A stretch of DNA of 64,000 nucleotides from Bacillus velezensis (GCF_001461825.1 NZ_LLZC01000018.1:186001-250000), one strand, 5' to 3'. Counted from the stretch's first letter, positions 8,718-17,767 are shown. Made by a program: numbers and translations. The notes: generated by a model not told the origin, from the sequence alone.

Positions 8718-8822
8718 TACTTTTTGACGGCGTGTATATAATGAATGGTCTCGAATGCGGTTAAATGGTCAGTGCGTCCGCTGAAAAAACGGTCATTGAC
8801 GTCCGCCGGAGATATAAATGTT
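8718..8822 (-). other. Out-of-frame C-terminal tail of the methyltransferase
   Basis: Read on the minus strand in the frame that ends with TAA at 8718-8720, this stretch encodes about 33 residues including FFSGRTDHL and FETIHYIHAVKK. It looks like the true end of the methyltransferase separated by a single-base shift. Either a real mutation or a base-calling error. Confidence 0.65.
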
Positions 8823-9633
8823 CATAAATAAGCAGACCTGATGATTCTAATATTTTTTCGATTTCTTTATAACTGAAACACGATAACATCGGTTCTCCGC
8901 TTGCTGCAGCCATTTTCACCATGTTTTCCACTCTGTTTGACAGTCCTCTTTCTTCAAAGAGCGACTCATCTGCATAATCAAACACGATAGAGCTTCCCGG
9001 CGGGACTTCGGCAAATAATTGTGTGAGCAGGCGGGCGAGATGCTTTTTCGTAAGATAGTATGACACACCGAGAAGGCTGAAAAAGGTTTTTTGGCGTGAA
9101 AAACCTTCCTGATACAGACGGCTGAAAGAAAGCGAAGCGGCGAAGTCCATCGGTACAAAATGAAGATGATGGGAAATGCCGAGGTTCAGATGTTTCAATC
9201 TGTTTATTTTGTCTTCCTGTGAAGCGGGATGATCGATTTCAAATATGTCTAAGGCGTTTGTCACCTCAGGATGCCTGAAACAAAAAGTATCCAGCCCCGC
9301 GCCAAGGATGACATACTGTTTGGCCCCGAGCTTCACTTCATTGAAAAGCACTTCTTCACAATATGCGGCACGGGCTAGCGGTGTAGGAGACAGCTGGACT
9401 TGAGTCACCCATTTTAAGATGTCATCCGGTTGGCCTTGAAGCCTCTGGGCCATGTCTTTGCTGAAAAATGATATACCTTGAATCAGATGATCGCGGATGT
9501 CCGAATGCTCTTTTTCAGAAATCAGATCTTGTGCCAAAAAATCATCAAATATCACCGGGGTGTCGTATTTACTGTGGTACGCCCTTCCGAAAGCGGACAG
9601 CAGGGAAGTCATACTCGCCTTGTTCTCTTTCAT
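8761..9633 (-). CDS. Class I SAM-dependent methyltransferase (LCM/TIGR00027-like), C-terminus frameshifted
   Basis: Soluble methyltransferase, 290 aa as read. The SAM-binding motif is YVILGAGLDTFCFRHP (residues about 107-122), followed by the acidic loop IFEIDHPASQEDK; both are typical of the leucine carboxyl methyltransferase-like family. Start ATG 9633 follows GGAGGATC. The last residues of the open frame (RRTSMTVFSADALTI) do not fit the family, while another frame from about 8818 down to a stop at 8718 reads ISPADVNDRFFSGR followed by TDHLTAFETIHYIHAVKK, a normal family ending. One base appears to be missing near 8812-8820. Monocistronic. Substrate unknown. Confidence 0.8.
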   Translation of the reverse strand: MKENKASMTSLLSAFGRAYHSKYDTPVIFDDFLAQDLISEKEHSDIRDHLIQGISFFSKDMAQRLQGQPDDILKWVTQVQLSPTPLARAAYCEEVLFNEVKLGAKQYVILGAGLDTFCFRHPEVTNALDIFEIDHPASQEDKINRLKHLNLGISHHLHFVPMDFAASLSFSRLYQEGFSRQKTFFSLLGVSYYLTKKHLARLLTQLFAEVPPGSSIVFDYADESLFEERGLSNRVENMVKMAAASGEPMLSCFSYKEIEKILESSGLLIYEHLYLRRTSMTVFSADALTI

Positions 9634-9680
9634 ATAAAGATCCTCCGTTATTTACATCAATCTCCGGCCGGGAGAATCTT

Positions 9681-9708
9681 ATTATACACTTTAATCCAAA
9701 AATGTAAA
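9681..9708 (-). promoter_or_regulatory. Sigma-A-like promoter of the methyltransferase gene
   Basis: On the minus strand TTTACA (9708-9703) and TATAAT (9686-9681) are 16 bases apart, 48 bases before the ATG at 9633. Confidence 0.6.
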
Positions 9709-9912
9709 TTATAGAATAGGTGCCGTTTATTATTTACATGGTGCTAGGAGCTTGTCCTACTTTTATAATTTAAGGTATTTCTTAACTGTTCATTACATGA
9801 AAGTAATGTTCTGATGACTATACTGGATGATGGAAATATGATCCATTCCTAAAATGCTTGGCAAAATCTAATGGAATCATATAATATATAAACTAAACTT
9901 TGCGATTAAGGT

Positions 9913-10494
9913 GTGAGAAATTTGTCTAAAAAGCACGCAATAATATCAGCTGCAAGAGAGATTATTTATTCTAAGGGATATCAAGCAACCTCTATAAATG
10001 ATATTCTTGTGGCTGCAGAGATTGGAAAAGGCCAATTTTATCACTACTTCTCATCTAAATATGATTTAGGATTAGCAGTAGTGGAATCTATAGTCCATGA
10101 ATGGCAAACAGAGTTAATATCAGATATTCTTCAGTCAGATAATACTCCAGTAAATAAGTTAAATATGATGTTGGACAGAACACTTACTTTTCATACTGAA
10201 GTGAAGAATAAATCAGGTTGTCCTATAGGAAACTTAGCCATTGAAATGAGCGAGCATGATGAAACGTTTCGTGTAAAAATTCAACATTTATTTGAATGTT
10301 GGATAGGGGCTATAGAGATTACATTAAATGAAATGGTTGAACAAGGTCTGTTAGATTCCTTTGATACTAAAAAAGATGCTCAAGCAATTGTAGCTATGAT
10401 TGAAGGAGGAATTTTGCTAATGAAAAACCAAAAAAACGTCAACTTTTTAAGTGACATTATAGAAGTAATCCGAAAACAATTTAATCTAGAATAG
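9913..10494 (+). CDS. TetR-family regulator, NemR-like, probable redox sensor of the island
   Basis: Repressor of 193 aa from the GTG at 9913; a TTG at 9922 is better spaced from AAGGTG and may be the true start. Residues 8-55 form the TetR helix-turn-helix (ISAAREIIYSKGYQATSIND, then IGKGQFYHYFSSKYDL). The C-terminal domain contains SGCPIGNLAIEMSEHDETFR with C103, matching the reactive-Cys segment of E. coli NemR (electrophile and HOCl sensor), plus C129. It is the first gene of the AT-rich island and lies upstream of four GTACC-N8-GGTAC palindromes that have the form of TetR operators. I infer that it represses the redox genes and is released by thiol-reactive compounds. Codon use is AT-rich, unlike flanking genes. 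Confidence 0.88.
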   Translation: MRNLSKKHAIISAAREIIYSKGYQATSINDILVAAEIGKGQFYHYFSSKYDLGLAVVESIVHEWQTELISDILQSDNTPVNKLNMMLDRTLTFHTEVKNKSGCPIGNLAIEMSEHDETFRVKIQHLFECWIGAIEITLNEMVEQGLLDSFDTKKDAQAIVAMIEGGILLMKNQKNVNFLSDIIEVIRKQFNLE

Positions 10495-10542
10495 TCAACT
10501 GTTTTTTTCTTGCAATATTGTTTTTCTTATGTTAAGCTCTTT

Positions 10543-10564
10543 TTGTACCGACTGGTAGGTACAA
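10543..10564. promoter_or_regulatory. Operator 1, GTACC-N8-GGTAC palindrome
   Basis: TTGTACC and GGTACAA flank an 8-bp spacer, 26 bases before the first osmC gene. The 18-bp core differs by only a few bases from the copies at 11142, 14679 and 19140. Likely binding site of the TetR protein encoded upstream. Confidence 0.75.
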
Positions 10565-10589
10565 TCCTGTGCTGAAGGAGAGATAAACA

Positions 10590-11114
10590 ATGGCAAAATT
10601 AAATGGTGTTGATATGAGTATTATTGAAGGTTTAGTGGAGCAATACAAAAAAAATCCTGCTGAAGGTACTGGAAGTTGGTCATCTTCTGTAAAATGGGAT
10701 AATGGATTCCATGTTGAGGCAAAAGTAGGTGATCATGCTCCTATTCATGTTGATGAGCCAAAATGGTTAGCAGGCTCCAATAAGGGAGCAAACCCAGTGG
10801 AATATTTATTAAGCGCACTAGGTTCTTGCTTGTCAGTGGGGTTTATTGCAACTGCTAGTGGAATGGGAATTAAGATAAACTCATTAGAAGTAGAGGTTTC
10901 AGGACAACTAGATTTGAATGTCTTTTTAGGATTAAAGGAAGGAAATCCTGGTTTTGATGAAATCAATGCGCATTTTAATGTCGATAGTGATGCGGATGAA
11001 CATCAGATTGAAGAACTTGTTGCACAGGCCACGAAACTTTCACCTGTAAAAAATACAATCCAAAGAAATGTTCATGTTCAGGCATCTTTAAGTCACAATA
11101 AGAAAAAAGAATAA
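10590..11114 (+). CDS. OsmC-family protein, paralogue 1
   Basis: OsmC/Ohr-fold protein of 174 aa. Family members reduce organic hydroperoxides with two Cys. Here the first Cys is present (C80 in SALGSCLSVGF) but the second is Ser (S151 in LSPVKNTIQRN), so the classical intramolecular disulfide cannot form. It may act as a single-Cys thiol enzyme or carrier. About two thirds identical by eye to the paralogue at 15520, which has the same Ser. Start ATG follows GAAGGAGAGA. Preceded by operator 1 and followed by operator 2. Confidence 0.9.
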   Translation: MAKLNGVDMSIIEGLVEQYKKNPAEGTGSWSSSVKWDNGFHVEAKVGDHAPIHVDEPKWLAGSNKGANPVEYLLSALGSCLSVGFIATASGMGIKINSLEVEVSGQLDLNVFLGLKEGNPGFDEINAHFNVDSDADEHQIEELVAQATKLSPVKNTIQRNVHVQASLSHNKKKE

Positions 11115-11135
11115 TTATAAGAGTATTTTTCGAAA

Positions 11136-11165
11136 GTTACTGTACCAAATAGTAGGTACAGTAAC
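11136..11165. promoter_or_regulatory. Operator 2, extended palindrome
   Basis: Core GTACC-N8-GGTAC at 11142-11159, extended to perfect 11-bp arms (GTTACTGTACC and GGTACAGTAAC). It lies 34 bases before the gcvH-like gene. Confidence 0.75.
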
Positions 11166-11198
11166 TTGCTTATAACTGACTGAAGGAGTGCAACAGAT

Positions 11199-11563
11199 AT
11201 GTATTATTCTAAAGATCATTTATGGGTAAAGGTTGATAACAGCATTGCTATCTTAGGAATTACTGATTATGCTCAATCAACGCTTGGAGAAATTGTATTT
11301 CTAGAACTCCCAGAAGTGGGACTTCAACAGTGAAAGATGCCAGCTTTGGGAGTATTGAATCAGTTAAAACTACATCTGAGCTTTTTTCTCCGATTAACGG
11401 ACAGATTATAGAAGTGAATACGGAATTAGAAGATAGTCCAGAATTTGTGAATGAATCACCTTATGATAAAGGGTGGTTACTGAAAGTAAAAGCTTCTAAC
11501 ACAGAGGAGATAAAAGAACTTCTAAAGGCGGAGGAATACGATAATTACGTAAGTCAAATTTAA
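11199..11563 (+). pseudogene. GcvH-like lipoyl-carrier protein, one-base frameshift
   Basis: Glycine-cleavage-H-like lipoyl domain protein. The ATG at 11199 follows GAAGGAGTG. The first 44 codons read [15 protein letters not shown]... to FLELPEVG, then a TGA at 11331. The next frame continues [20 protein letters not shown] with the lipoyl-accepting Lys in ESVK, then ELEDSPEFVNESPYDKGW and a stop at 11563. Adding one base near 11318-11325 restores a 121-aa protein of normal GcvH length. No GcvT or GcvP lies nearby, so this is a stand-alone lipoyl carrier among redox genes. Family knowledge: such carriers reduce AhpD and some Ohr/OsmC proteins. Real mutation or sequencing error cannot be told apart here. 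Confidence 0.8.
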
Positions 11564-11588
11564 ATAATTTAATTAAAGGAGTGTTCAT

Positions 11589-12317
11589 ATGAAAATTGAA
11601 GTTTGGTCTGATGTAGCATGTCCCTTTTGTTATATAGGTAAACAAAATTTAGAAAAAGCATTGAAACAATTCGCTTTTAAAGATGAAGTTAAAGTTGAAT
11701 ATAAAAGTTTTGAATTAGATCCTAGTGCGCCAGTATATAACGGGCAAAGTTTTTACGAAAAATTACTCTCTAAATTTGGGGATGCCGAACAAACAAAACA
11801 GTTCCTTGAAAACTTAACTCAAAGTGCAAAAAAGGTTGGATTAACATTTAATTTAGAAGGTTTGAAACCAACTAATACGTTTGATTCCCACCGCTTAACA
11901 AAATGGGCAAAAACAAAAGGAAAAGAAGCTGATATCTTGGAAAATCTGCTTAATGCACACTTTACTGATTCTAAGGATGTAGGTGATCATGAAACCCTTG
12001 CAGATTTAGCAGAGGCTTCTGGTTTAGATAGACAAGAGGCTCTGAAGGTCCTAAATGACAAGTCTCTTTATGCAGATGAGGTAAGATCAGATCAAATAGA
12101 AGCTAAGCGTTATGGTATCTCTGGAGTTCCCTTTTTAATTATAAATCAGAAATACGCCGTTTCAGGTGCACAACCAGCAGAGGCTTTCTTAGAGGCACTC
12201 AACAAGGTATGGGAAGAAGAAAATCCGTTACTGAAACTTAAGAATATATCAGTGAATAATGAGGATGACACACTATGTACTGATGGAAGCTGCGGAATTC
12301 CTACAAGTGAAAAATAA
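11589..12317 (+). CDS. FrnE/DsbA-family thiol-disulfide oxidoreductase
   Basis: Cytosolic DsbA-fold protein of 242 aa (no signal peptide). The active site is CPFC at C11-C14 in SDVACPFCYIGKQNL; cis-Pro is in GISGVPFLIINQKYAVSGAQ. The C-terminus has an extra CTDGSC (C230-C235), a CX4C motif like that described for Deinococcus FrnE. The ribosome site AAAGGAGTG precedes the ATG. FrnE-like proteins are a standard part of thiosulfinate tolerance clusters. Starts 25 bases after the gcvH-like gene, so the two are one operon. Confidence 0.92.
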   Translation: MKIEVWSDVACPFCYIGKQNLEKALKQFAFKDEVKVEYKSFELDPSAPVYNGQSFYEKLLSKFGDAEQTKQFLENLTQSAKKVGLTFNLEGLKPTNTFDSHRLTKWAKTKGKEADILENLLNAHFTDSKDVGDHETLADLAEASGLDRQEALKVLNDKSLYADEVRSDQIEAKRYGISGVPFLIINQKYAVSGAQPAEAFLEALNKVWEEENPLLKLKNISVNNEDDTLCTDGSCGIPTSEK

Positions 12318-12453
12318 GTGGGAGCAACAAATTTCTCTTAGATGAGTTTGTTTTTAAACTCTAACTTCTCTTCTAAAACTGATCTGATCTCTTAGGCAAT
12401 GGCAGTTTTAAGTTTAATCCTATTAAAGACTAGTATTAGGAGGGAGAGAACTA

Positions 12454-12789
12454 ATGGTAGAAACAGTTGAATTAACATCTTTAGATTCAATAGATAACTT
12501 TATTCATCAAAATAAATTTAGTTTTTTGTATATTTCAAGGCCGGATTGTGGAGTATGCCATGCAGTCTTGCCTCAACTCAGAGAATTACTGGATAAATTT
12601 CCACATATCAAATTAGGGTATATCAATGCTTACAACGTAGAGGAGATAGCCTCAAGGTTTTCAATTCTTACGGTTCCTGCACTCCTTTTATTCATTGAAG
12701 GAACTGAATATTTGAGAGAAGCACGCTTTGTTCATTTTGAACAATTAGAAAAAAGACTGGAAAGAGTAAGTGAAATCTATATCACATGA
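12454..12789 (+). CDS. Thioredoxin-like protein with CGVC active site
   Basis: Thioredoxin-fold protein of 111 aa. The motif is RPDCGVCHAVLP with C32 and C35; the cis-Pro is in ILTVPALLLF. It lacks the W-C-G-P-C of classical thioredoxin and resembles the YtpP/thioredoxin-like family. It probably reduces partner proteins in the same cluster. RBS AGGAGGGAG. The 136 bases before it hold two short hairpins (GAGTTT/AAACTC and AAAACTG/CAGTTTT) but no GTACC operator. Confidence 0.88.
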   Translation: MVETVELTSLDSIDNFIHQNKFSFLYISRPDCGVCHAVLPQLRELLDKFPHIKLGYINAYNVEEIASRFSILTVPALLLFIEGTEYLREARFVHFEQLEKRLERVSEIYIT

Positions 12790-12842
12790 TGTTTTAACAA
12801 TGTTAAAAATGATGGCAACCAAAAACTAAAGGAGTGTTTAAT

Positions 12843-13277
12843 ATGTCTAATTTGAATGTAAAACTGAATGCTGTTTGGAAAGGAGGAGTAGAAGGTAACG
12901 GCACCATCAAATCTCAATATATTGATACACCCATTGCTATAGGAACAGAGTATGGAGGTAATGGGCAAGGAGCATCACCTAAAGAAATCCTTGTGTCATC
13001 AGTACAAGCTTGTTATGTAGCAACATTAGTGTCGATGGTTGAATCAAGAAAACTGCCAGTAGTGAGTATTGAGGTTGATTCTGAGATGGTTGCTTCTGAC
13101 AGTAGTTTTGATATTATCCATTATCCTCGTGTTGTTTTATCTGCTGATGCAACAGAAAAAGAAGTACAGTCAATGGAAAGAGTGAATGAAGCAGCTGATA
13201 GAGCATGTATAGTAGGTAACATGGTCAAAAAAGCAGGCGTAGAAATAGAAGTCAAAGGTAAAGTGTCTACTCTTTAA
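12843..13277 (+). CDS. OsmC-family protein, paralogue 2 (two-Cys)
   Basis: Shorter OsmC/Ohr-type protein of 144 aa. Both family Cys are present: C57 in VQACYVATLV and C122 in DRACIVGNMVKKAG. It is therefore the only one of the three OsmC proteins in the island that could work as a classical two-Cys peroxidase. Start ATG 12843 follows AAAGGAGTG; an in-frame ATG three codons earlier falls between ribosome site and start. Lies between two thioredoxin genes, which may supply electrons, although Ohr/OsmC enzymes are usually reduced by lipoyl proteins. Confidence 0.9.
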   Translation: MSNLNVKLNAVWKGGVEGNGTIKSQYIDTPIAIGTEYGGNGQGASPKEILVSSVQACYVATLVSMVESRKLPVVSIEVDSEMVASDSSFDIIHYPRVVLSADATEKEVQSMERVNEAADRACIVGNMVKKAGVEIEVKGKVSTL

Positions 13278-13330
13278 TCGATTCAATTAATTATTAAAAA
13301 AGCTTTTTACAACTCAGGAGGAAAAACAAA

Positions 13331-13654
13331 ATGACTATAATCAAAGTAACAGATGGTAATTTAGAAAAGAACTTAAATACAGATAAAGTGGTTTTACTAA
13401 ACTTTTCAGCATCTTGGTGTGGACCATGCCGGGTTTTTGCTGAGACACTAGAGGAGTTTGACAAAGAGTTTGGTGATAAAGTACAAGTTGTTAAAGTTGA
13501 TGTGGATGAGAATCCGGAGCTTGCTGCAGAATTTGGTGTAATGAGTATCCCTAATACACGCTTCTATTCTAATAATAAATTCGAAAAACCTTTTGCTGGT
13601 ATTGTTGGTATTGCGCAATTAAAAGAAGAAGTTTCAAAAATTAAGTCCCTTTAA
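13331..13654 (+). CDS. Thioredoxin (TrxA-like)
   Basis: Classical thioredoxin of 107 aa with SASWCGPCRVF (C30, C33) and the cis-Pro loop VMSIPNT. RBS CAGGAGGAAAA. Followed 43 bases later by a thioredoxin reductase gene, so the island encodes a complete NADPH-thioredoxin pair separate from the housekeeping trxA/trxB. Confidence 0.93.
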   Translation: MTIIKVTDGNLEKNLNTDKVVLLNFSASWCGPCRVFAETLEEFDKEFGDKVQVVKVDVDENPELAAEFGVMSIPNTRFYSNNKFEKPFAGIVGIAQLKEEVSKIKSL

Positions 13655-13682
13655 TCAAATGTGCATTAATGGATTCTTTTAA

Positions 13683-14633
<951 letters not shown>

Positions 14634-14667
14634 GAAACAACATTGATCTATTTTGGTAATATATCAT

Positions 14668-14707
14668 CACACCTAATTGTACCGAATAGTAGGTACAGTC
14701 AGGTGTG
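14668..14707. promoter_or_regulatory. Operator 3, extended palindrome
   Basis: Core GTACC-N8-GGTAC at 14679-14696. Outer arms CACACCT (14668-14674) and AGGTGTG (14701-14707) share the same centre of symmetry. It lies 26 bases before the tandem ahpD gene. Confidence 0.75.
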
Positions 14708-14733
14708 AAATAAAAAAGTTAGAGGGGAAAATT

Positions 14734-15393
14734 ATGAATCAGAACGATAGTTTATACAAAAAATCACATTTTAACCGTTTAGGTGAATTTAGTACACTTT
14801 CACCTGAAAGCTTTAAAACATTTGTAGATTTTGACAGAAAAGCGTTATCTGAAGGAAAGTTAACAGCTAAATTAAAGGAATTAATTGCAGTTGCTGTTGC
14901 TCATACGACTGGATGTCCCCATTGTATTGATTTTCATGTTAAACAAGTTAAAAAACATAGAGCTTCTAGGGAGGAAATGGCTGAATCAATTATGGTAGCA
15001 ACTGCCTTGAAAGCAGGGTCTGCTCTTGCTCATGGTGTCAATGCTTTAAACGCTTATGATGGAACAGCTGATGATGAATTATTTAGAGCTCCTTATATCA
15101 ACCGACTAAAAGAGTTTTCTCAGTTAGATGGAGATGCCTTTAAAGCGTTTATGACTTTTGACCAACAAGCGATGAAGGCGGGATTACTTAGTGTTAAGGA
15201 AAAAGAGTTGATTGCTATAGCAGTGGCACATACAACAGGGTGCCCTTACTGTATTGATATCCACACTAAAGCAGCCAAAAAAGCGAAAGCAACGAGAGAA
15301 GAAGTTGCTGAATCAATTATGGTAGCAACTGCCTTGAAAGCCGGATCTGCTCTTTCTCATGGAGTTAATGCATTAGTTGCATATGATGAATAA
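14734..15393 (+). CDS. Tandem AhpD/carboxymuconolactone-decarboxylase-domain protein
   Basis: A 219-aa protein made of two AhpD-like domains in a row. Repeat 1 has HTTGCPHCIDFH (C61, C64, H68); repeat 2 has HTTGCPYCIDIH (C170, C173, H177). Each carries the same following block MAESIMVATALKAGSAL or VAESIMVATALKAGSAL. The Cys pair and His are the catalytic set of AhpD, which is reduced by lipoylated proteins. Start ATG 14734 follows AGAGGGG; the longer frame upstream overlaps the operator. AhpD-like proteins usually have one domain, so this is an internal duplication. Confidence 0.92.
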   Translation: MNQNDSLYKKSHFNRLGEFSTLSPESFKTFVDFDRKALSEGKLTAKLKELIAVAVAHTTGCPHCIDFHVKQVKKHRASREEMAESIMVATALKAGSALAHGVNALNAYDGTADDELFRAPYINRLKEFSQLDGDAFKAFMTFDQQAMKAGLLSVKEKELIAIAVAHTTGCPYCIDIHTKAAKKAKATREEVAESIMVATALKAGSALSHGVNALVAYDE

Positions 15394-15519
15394 TCTTATG
15401 GAAGGTTATGTACTGTTGGCAGCTGTGCCATTCCCCCAAAAAATCATAATAACTTTTATTAGATAACGAGAGTAGAAAGAGATAATCTTTATAAAAAACA
15501 AAATGAAGGAGATATAAAA

Positions 15520-16035
15520 ATGACAAAAATTAATGGAGTCGATACAAAAGTTATTGAAAACTTAGTAGAAAATTATAAGAAAAATCCTGAGGAAGGAATG
15601 GCAGGATGGTCTTCTTCGGTAAAATGGAAAGATGGATTTTACGCTGAAGCGCATGTAAGTGACCACAAACCCATTCCGATTGATGAGCCAGATTGGTTCT
15701 CAGGATCTAATAAGGGTCCAGGCCCAGCTGAACTTTTATTAAGTGCTCTGGGTGGTTGTTTATCACTTGCATTTATTGCAACAGCTAGTTTAGAGGGTAT
15801 TAAGGTGAATTCCCTAGAAGTTAGCACTTCAGGACAATTAGACTTAAATGTAATGTTGGGCTTAAAAGAAGGAAATCCAGGTTTTAATGAAGTTGATGTT
15901 CAATTCACGGTAGATAGTGACGCAGACGATAAACAACTTGAAGAGTTAGTTTCAAAAGCAATGGAAATTTCTCCCGTAAAAAATTCACTAGAAAGAAATG
16001 TTCACGTGAATTCAACGCTTAAACGTAACAAGTAA
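15520..16035 (+). CDS. OsmC-family protein, paralogue 3 (single Cys)
   Basis: 171-aa paralogue of the gene at 10590; begins MTKINGVDTKVIENLVE. First Cys present (C80 in SALGGCLSLAF), second replaced by Ser (S151 in ISPVKNSLERN), exactly as in paralogue 1. This shared loss suggests a separate OsmC subfamily and not random decay. RBS GAAGGAGATA. No GTACC operator directly upstream; probably read from operator 3 together with ahpD. Confidence 0.9.
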   Translation: MTKINGVDTKVIENLVENYKKNPEEGMAGWSSSVKWKDGFYAEAHVSDHKPIPIDEPDWFSGSNKGPGPAELLLSALGGCLSLAFIATASLEGIKVNSLEVSTSGQLDLNVMLGLKEGNPGFNEVDVQFTVDSDADDKQLEELVSKAMEISPVKNSLERNVHVNSTLKRNK

Positions 16036-16092
16036 AAAAAGCTTTATGACAAGGCCGACCTTACTTTACCTTTGTATAACTAATTTTAAAAA

Positions 16093-16134
16093 AACGTAGA
16101 TATACGATCATATTACATGCGTAATGTCTACGTT
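16093..16134. promoter_or_regulatory. Dyad in the leader of the MFS gene
   Basis: AACGTAGA (16093-16100) and TCTACGTT (16127-16134) are exact inverted repeats; inside, off centre, is ATTAC-ATGC-GTAAT (16112-16125). No T-run follows, so it is more likely an operator or structured leader than a terminator. Confidence 0.35.
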
Positions 16135-16186
16135 CTCATACGTTGCAGGTAGAATTGGAAATCCGAGAGGAGGAAAAACCCCCATT

Positions 16187-17389
16187 ATGTCTGATGTGAA
16201 CAGTATTAATAGATGGAAGGCTCTATTTTTGATTGCATTGGCTGAACTATTTGCCCTCAGTTTATGGTTTAGCGCTTCAGCCGTTCTTCCCCAATTAGAA
16301 CGTCAATGGGGAATGAGTGCAACAGAAGGGTCATGGATGACCACATCCGTACAGGTTGGATTCATTATTGGAGCCATTTGTTTTGCTTTTTTAGGTTTGG
16401 CGGACCGTTATAACCCAAGAAAAATATTTGCTATTGCCTGTATATTCGGAGCTGTCATCAATTGTTTATTTACTTTAAGCACCGGAATGGTAATGGGATT
16501 AAGTTTACGTTTTCTAACAGGAATTACTATGGCAGGGGTTTATCCTACTGCCGTGAAACTACTCTCTACTTGGTTTCAAAATAGACGAGGATTTGGTATT
16601 GGAATTCTAATTGCAGCTCTGACATTAGGTTCTTCATTGCCACATCTTTTTAATTTATTTATTCCGAATGTCAGCTGGAAGATATTAATGCTGGTCAGCT
16701 CTTTATTAGCATTGATCGCAGCTGGTATTATGCATTGGGGTCTTCCGGATGCTCCGGAGTCTAAAGAAGAAGTAGCTACTGTGTCGATGAATACACTCAA
16801 TTATATCTTAAAAGATCGACCTGTAATGTTAGCTAACTATGGCTATTTCGGTCATATGTGGGAATTGTATGCTATGTGGACATGGCTTCCATATTTCTTA
16901 ACAGCCAGCTTTAAAGCATCCTTAGAGGGCACAGCTTTACAAGAGGCCAGTACGTTGTTCGCATTTTTAACAATTGGAATTTCGGGGGCTATAGGTTCGA
17001 TAATAGGTGGATTATGTGCTGATAAAATTGGAAAATCACGACTTTCTATGATTGCCATGATTGTTAGTGCTGTATCTTCTTTATGTATCGGACTTACCTT
17101 TGGTCTTTCTATATGGATTACCGTTATTGTAGCAATCATTTGGGGGATATCAGTTGTTGCAGATTCAGCACAATTTTCAGCAATGGTTGCAGATTTCGCA
17201 AAATCAGAATGTGCAGGAACTGCCTTGACATTTCAAATGGCTATAGGTTTTCTTATTACGGTCTTTTCTATTTATTTGATTCCAGTCTTTGAAGATATCG
17301 TAGGGTGGAAATGGGCATTCTCCATCCTTGCGATCGGTCCTGTTATAGGAGTTTGGGCAATGATTTCTCTAATCCGTTATAAACATTAA
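16187..17389 (+). CDS. MFS transporter (CynX/NarK-like)
   Basis: Membrane transporter of 400 aa from the ATG at 16187 (MSDVNSINRW), with twelve hydrophobic segments. Motif A between helices 2 and 3 appears as FLGLADRYNPRKIF, and again after helix 8 as GGLCADKIGKSR. A longer frame from 16124 has no ribosome site; GAGGAGG lies 12-14 bases before 16187. The substrate is unknown. In this setting export of a toxic thiol compound or uptake of a sulfur/nitrogen solute are both possible. Confidence 0.87.
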   Translation: MSDVNSINRWKALFLIALAELFALSLWFSASAVLPQLERQWGMSATEGSWMTTSVQVGFIIGAICFAFLGLADRYNPRKIFAIACIFGAVINCLFTLSTGMVMGLSLRFLTGITMAGVYPTAVKLLSTWFQNRRGFGIGILIAALTLGSSLPHLFNLFIPNVSWKILMLVSSLLALIAAGIMHWGLPDAPESKEEVATVSMNTLNYILKDRPVMLANYGYFGHMWELYAMWTWLPYFLTASFKASLEGTALQEASTLFAFLTIGISGAIGSIIGGLCADKIGKSRLSMIAMIVSAVSSLCIGLTFGLSIWITVIVAIIWGISVVADSAQFSAMVADFAKSECAGTALTFQMAIGFLITVFSIYLIPVFEDIVGWKWAFSILAIGPVIGVWAMISLIRYKH

Positions 17390-17764
17390 ACGATGTACTC
17401 ATTTTGTTTTTTAACACAGTAATGTCATTTATTTTTCGTATTTAAGAGAACTTGACAGATTCTCTTTCTATTTTCACTTGTTTAATCTTTGTTCTTTAAT
17501 TAAAGCAATCCTTTAGTTGAATAGGAACAGCTTAACTTTCACCCCTGATTTTTAACACTATTCTTGTTATTATTCCCACTGCATAAGTGAGGAAGTTCCA
17601 TGGAATTATGGAGCTTAAGGTCAAACCAACTGTTGGACTAACAGTACTGTATCAGGCTTAATCTTAAAAACTTTAACTTAGCAATGGATTTTCCGGATTT
17701 CCCTACCGTTACTATTATCGCATAAGTGCCGAGAAAAGTAGTTTGGGTAAAGGAGGGTGAATGA
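17390..17764. other. Intergenic stretch between MFS and greA-like genes
   Basis: AT-rich, without a convincing gene. The nine-base word GCATAAGTG occurs at 17581-17589 and again at 17720-17728, each after a TTATTATT-like run. A weak TTGACA-like box lies at about 17451. No operator, terminator or IS end is recognisable. Confidence 0.4.
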
Positions 17765-17767
17765 TTG

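Noticed and set aside
9640..9912. Attachment site, tRNA end or integrase at the left island edge
   Set aside because: No tRNA, direct repeat matching the right edge (23.7-23.85 kb) or recombinase gene could be seen.
13290..13310. AAAAAGCTTTTT hairpin before trxA as a terminator
   Set aside because: Too short a self-complementary stretch with no loop; likely chance in AT-rich sequence.
17390..17764. Insertion sequence remnant
   Set aside because: No transposase-like frame or terminal inverted repeats; only a short repeated 9-mer.
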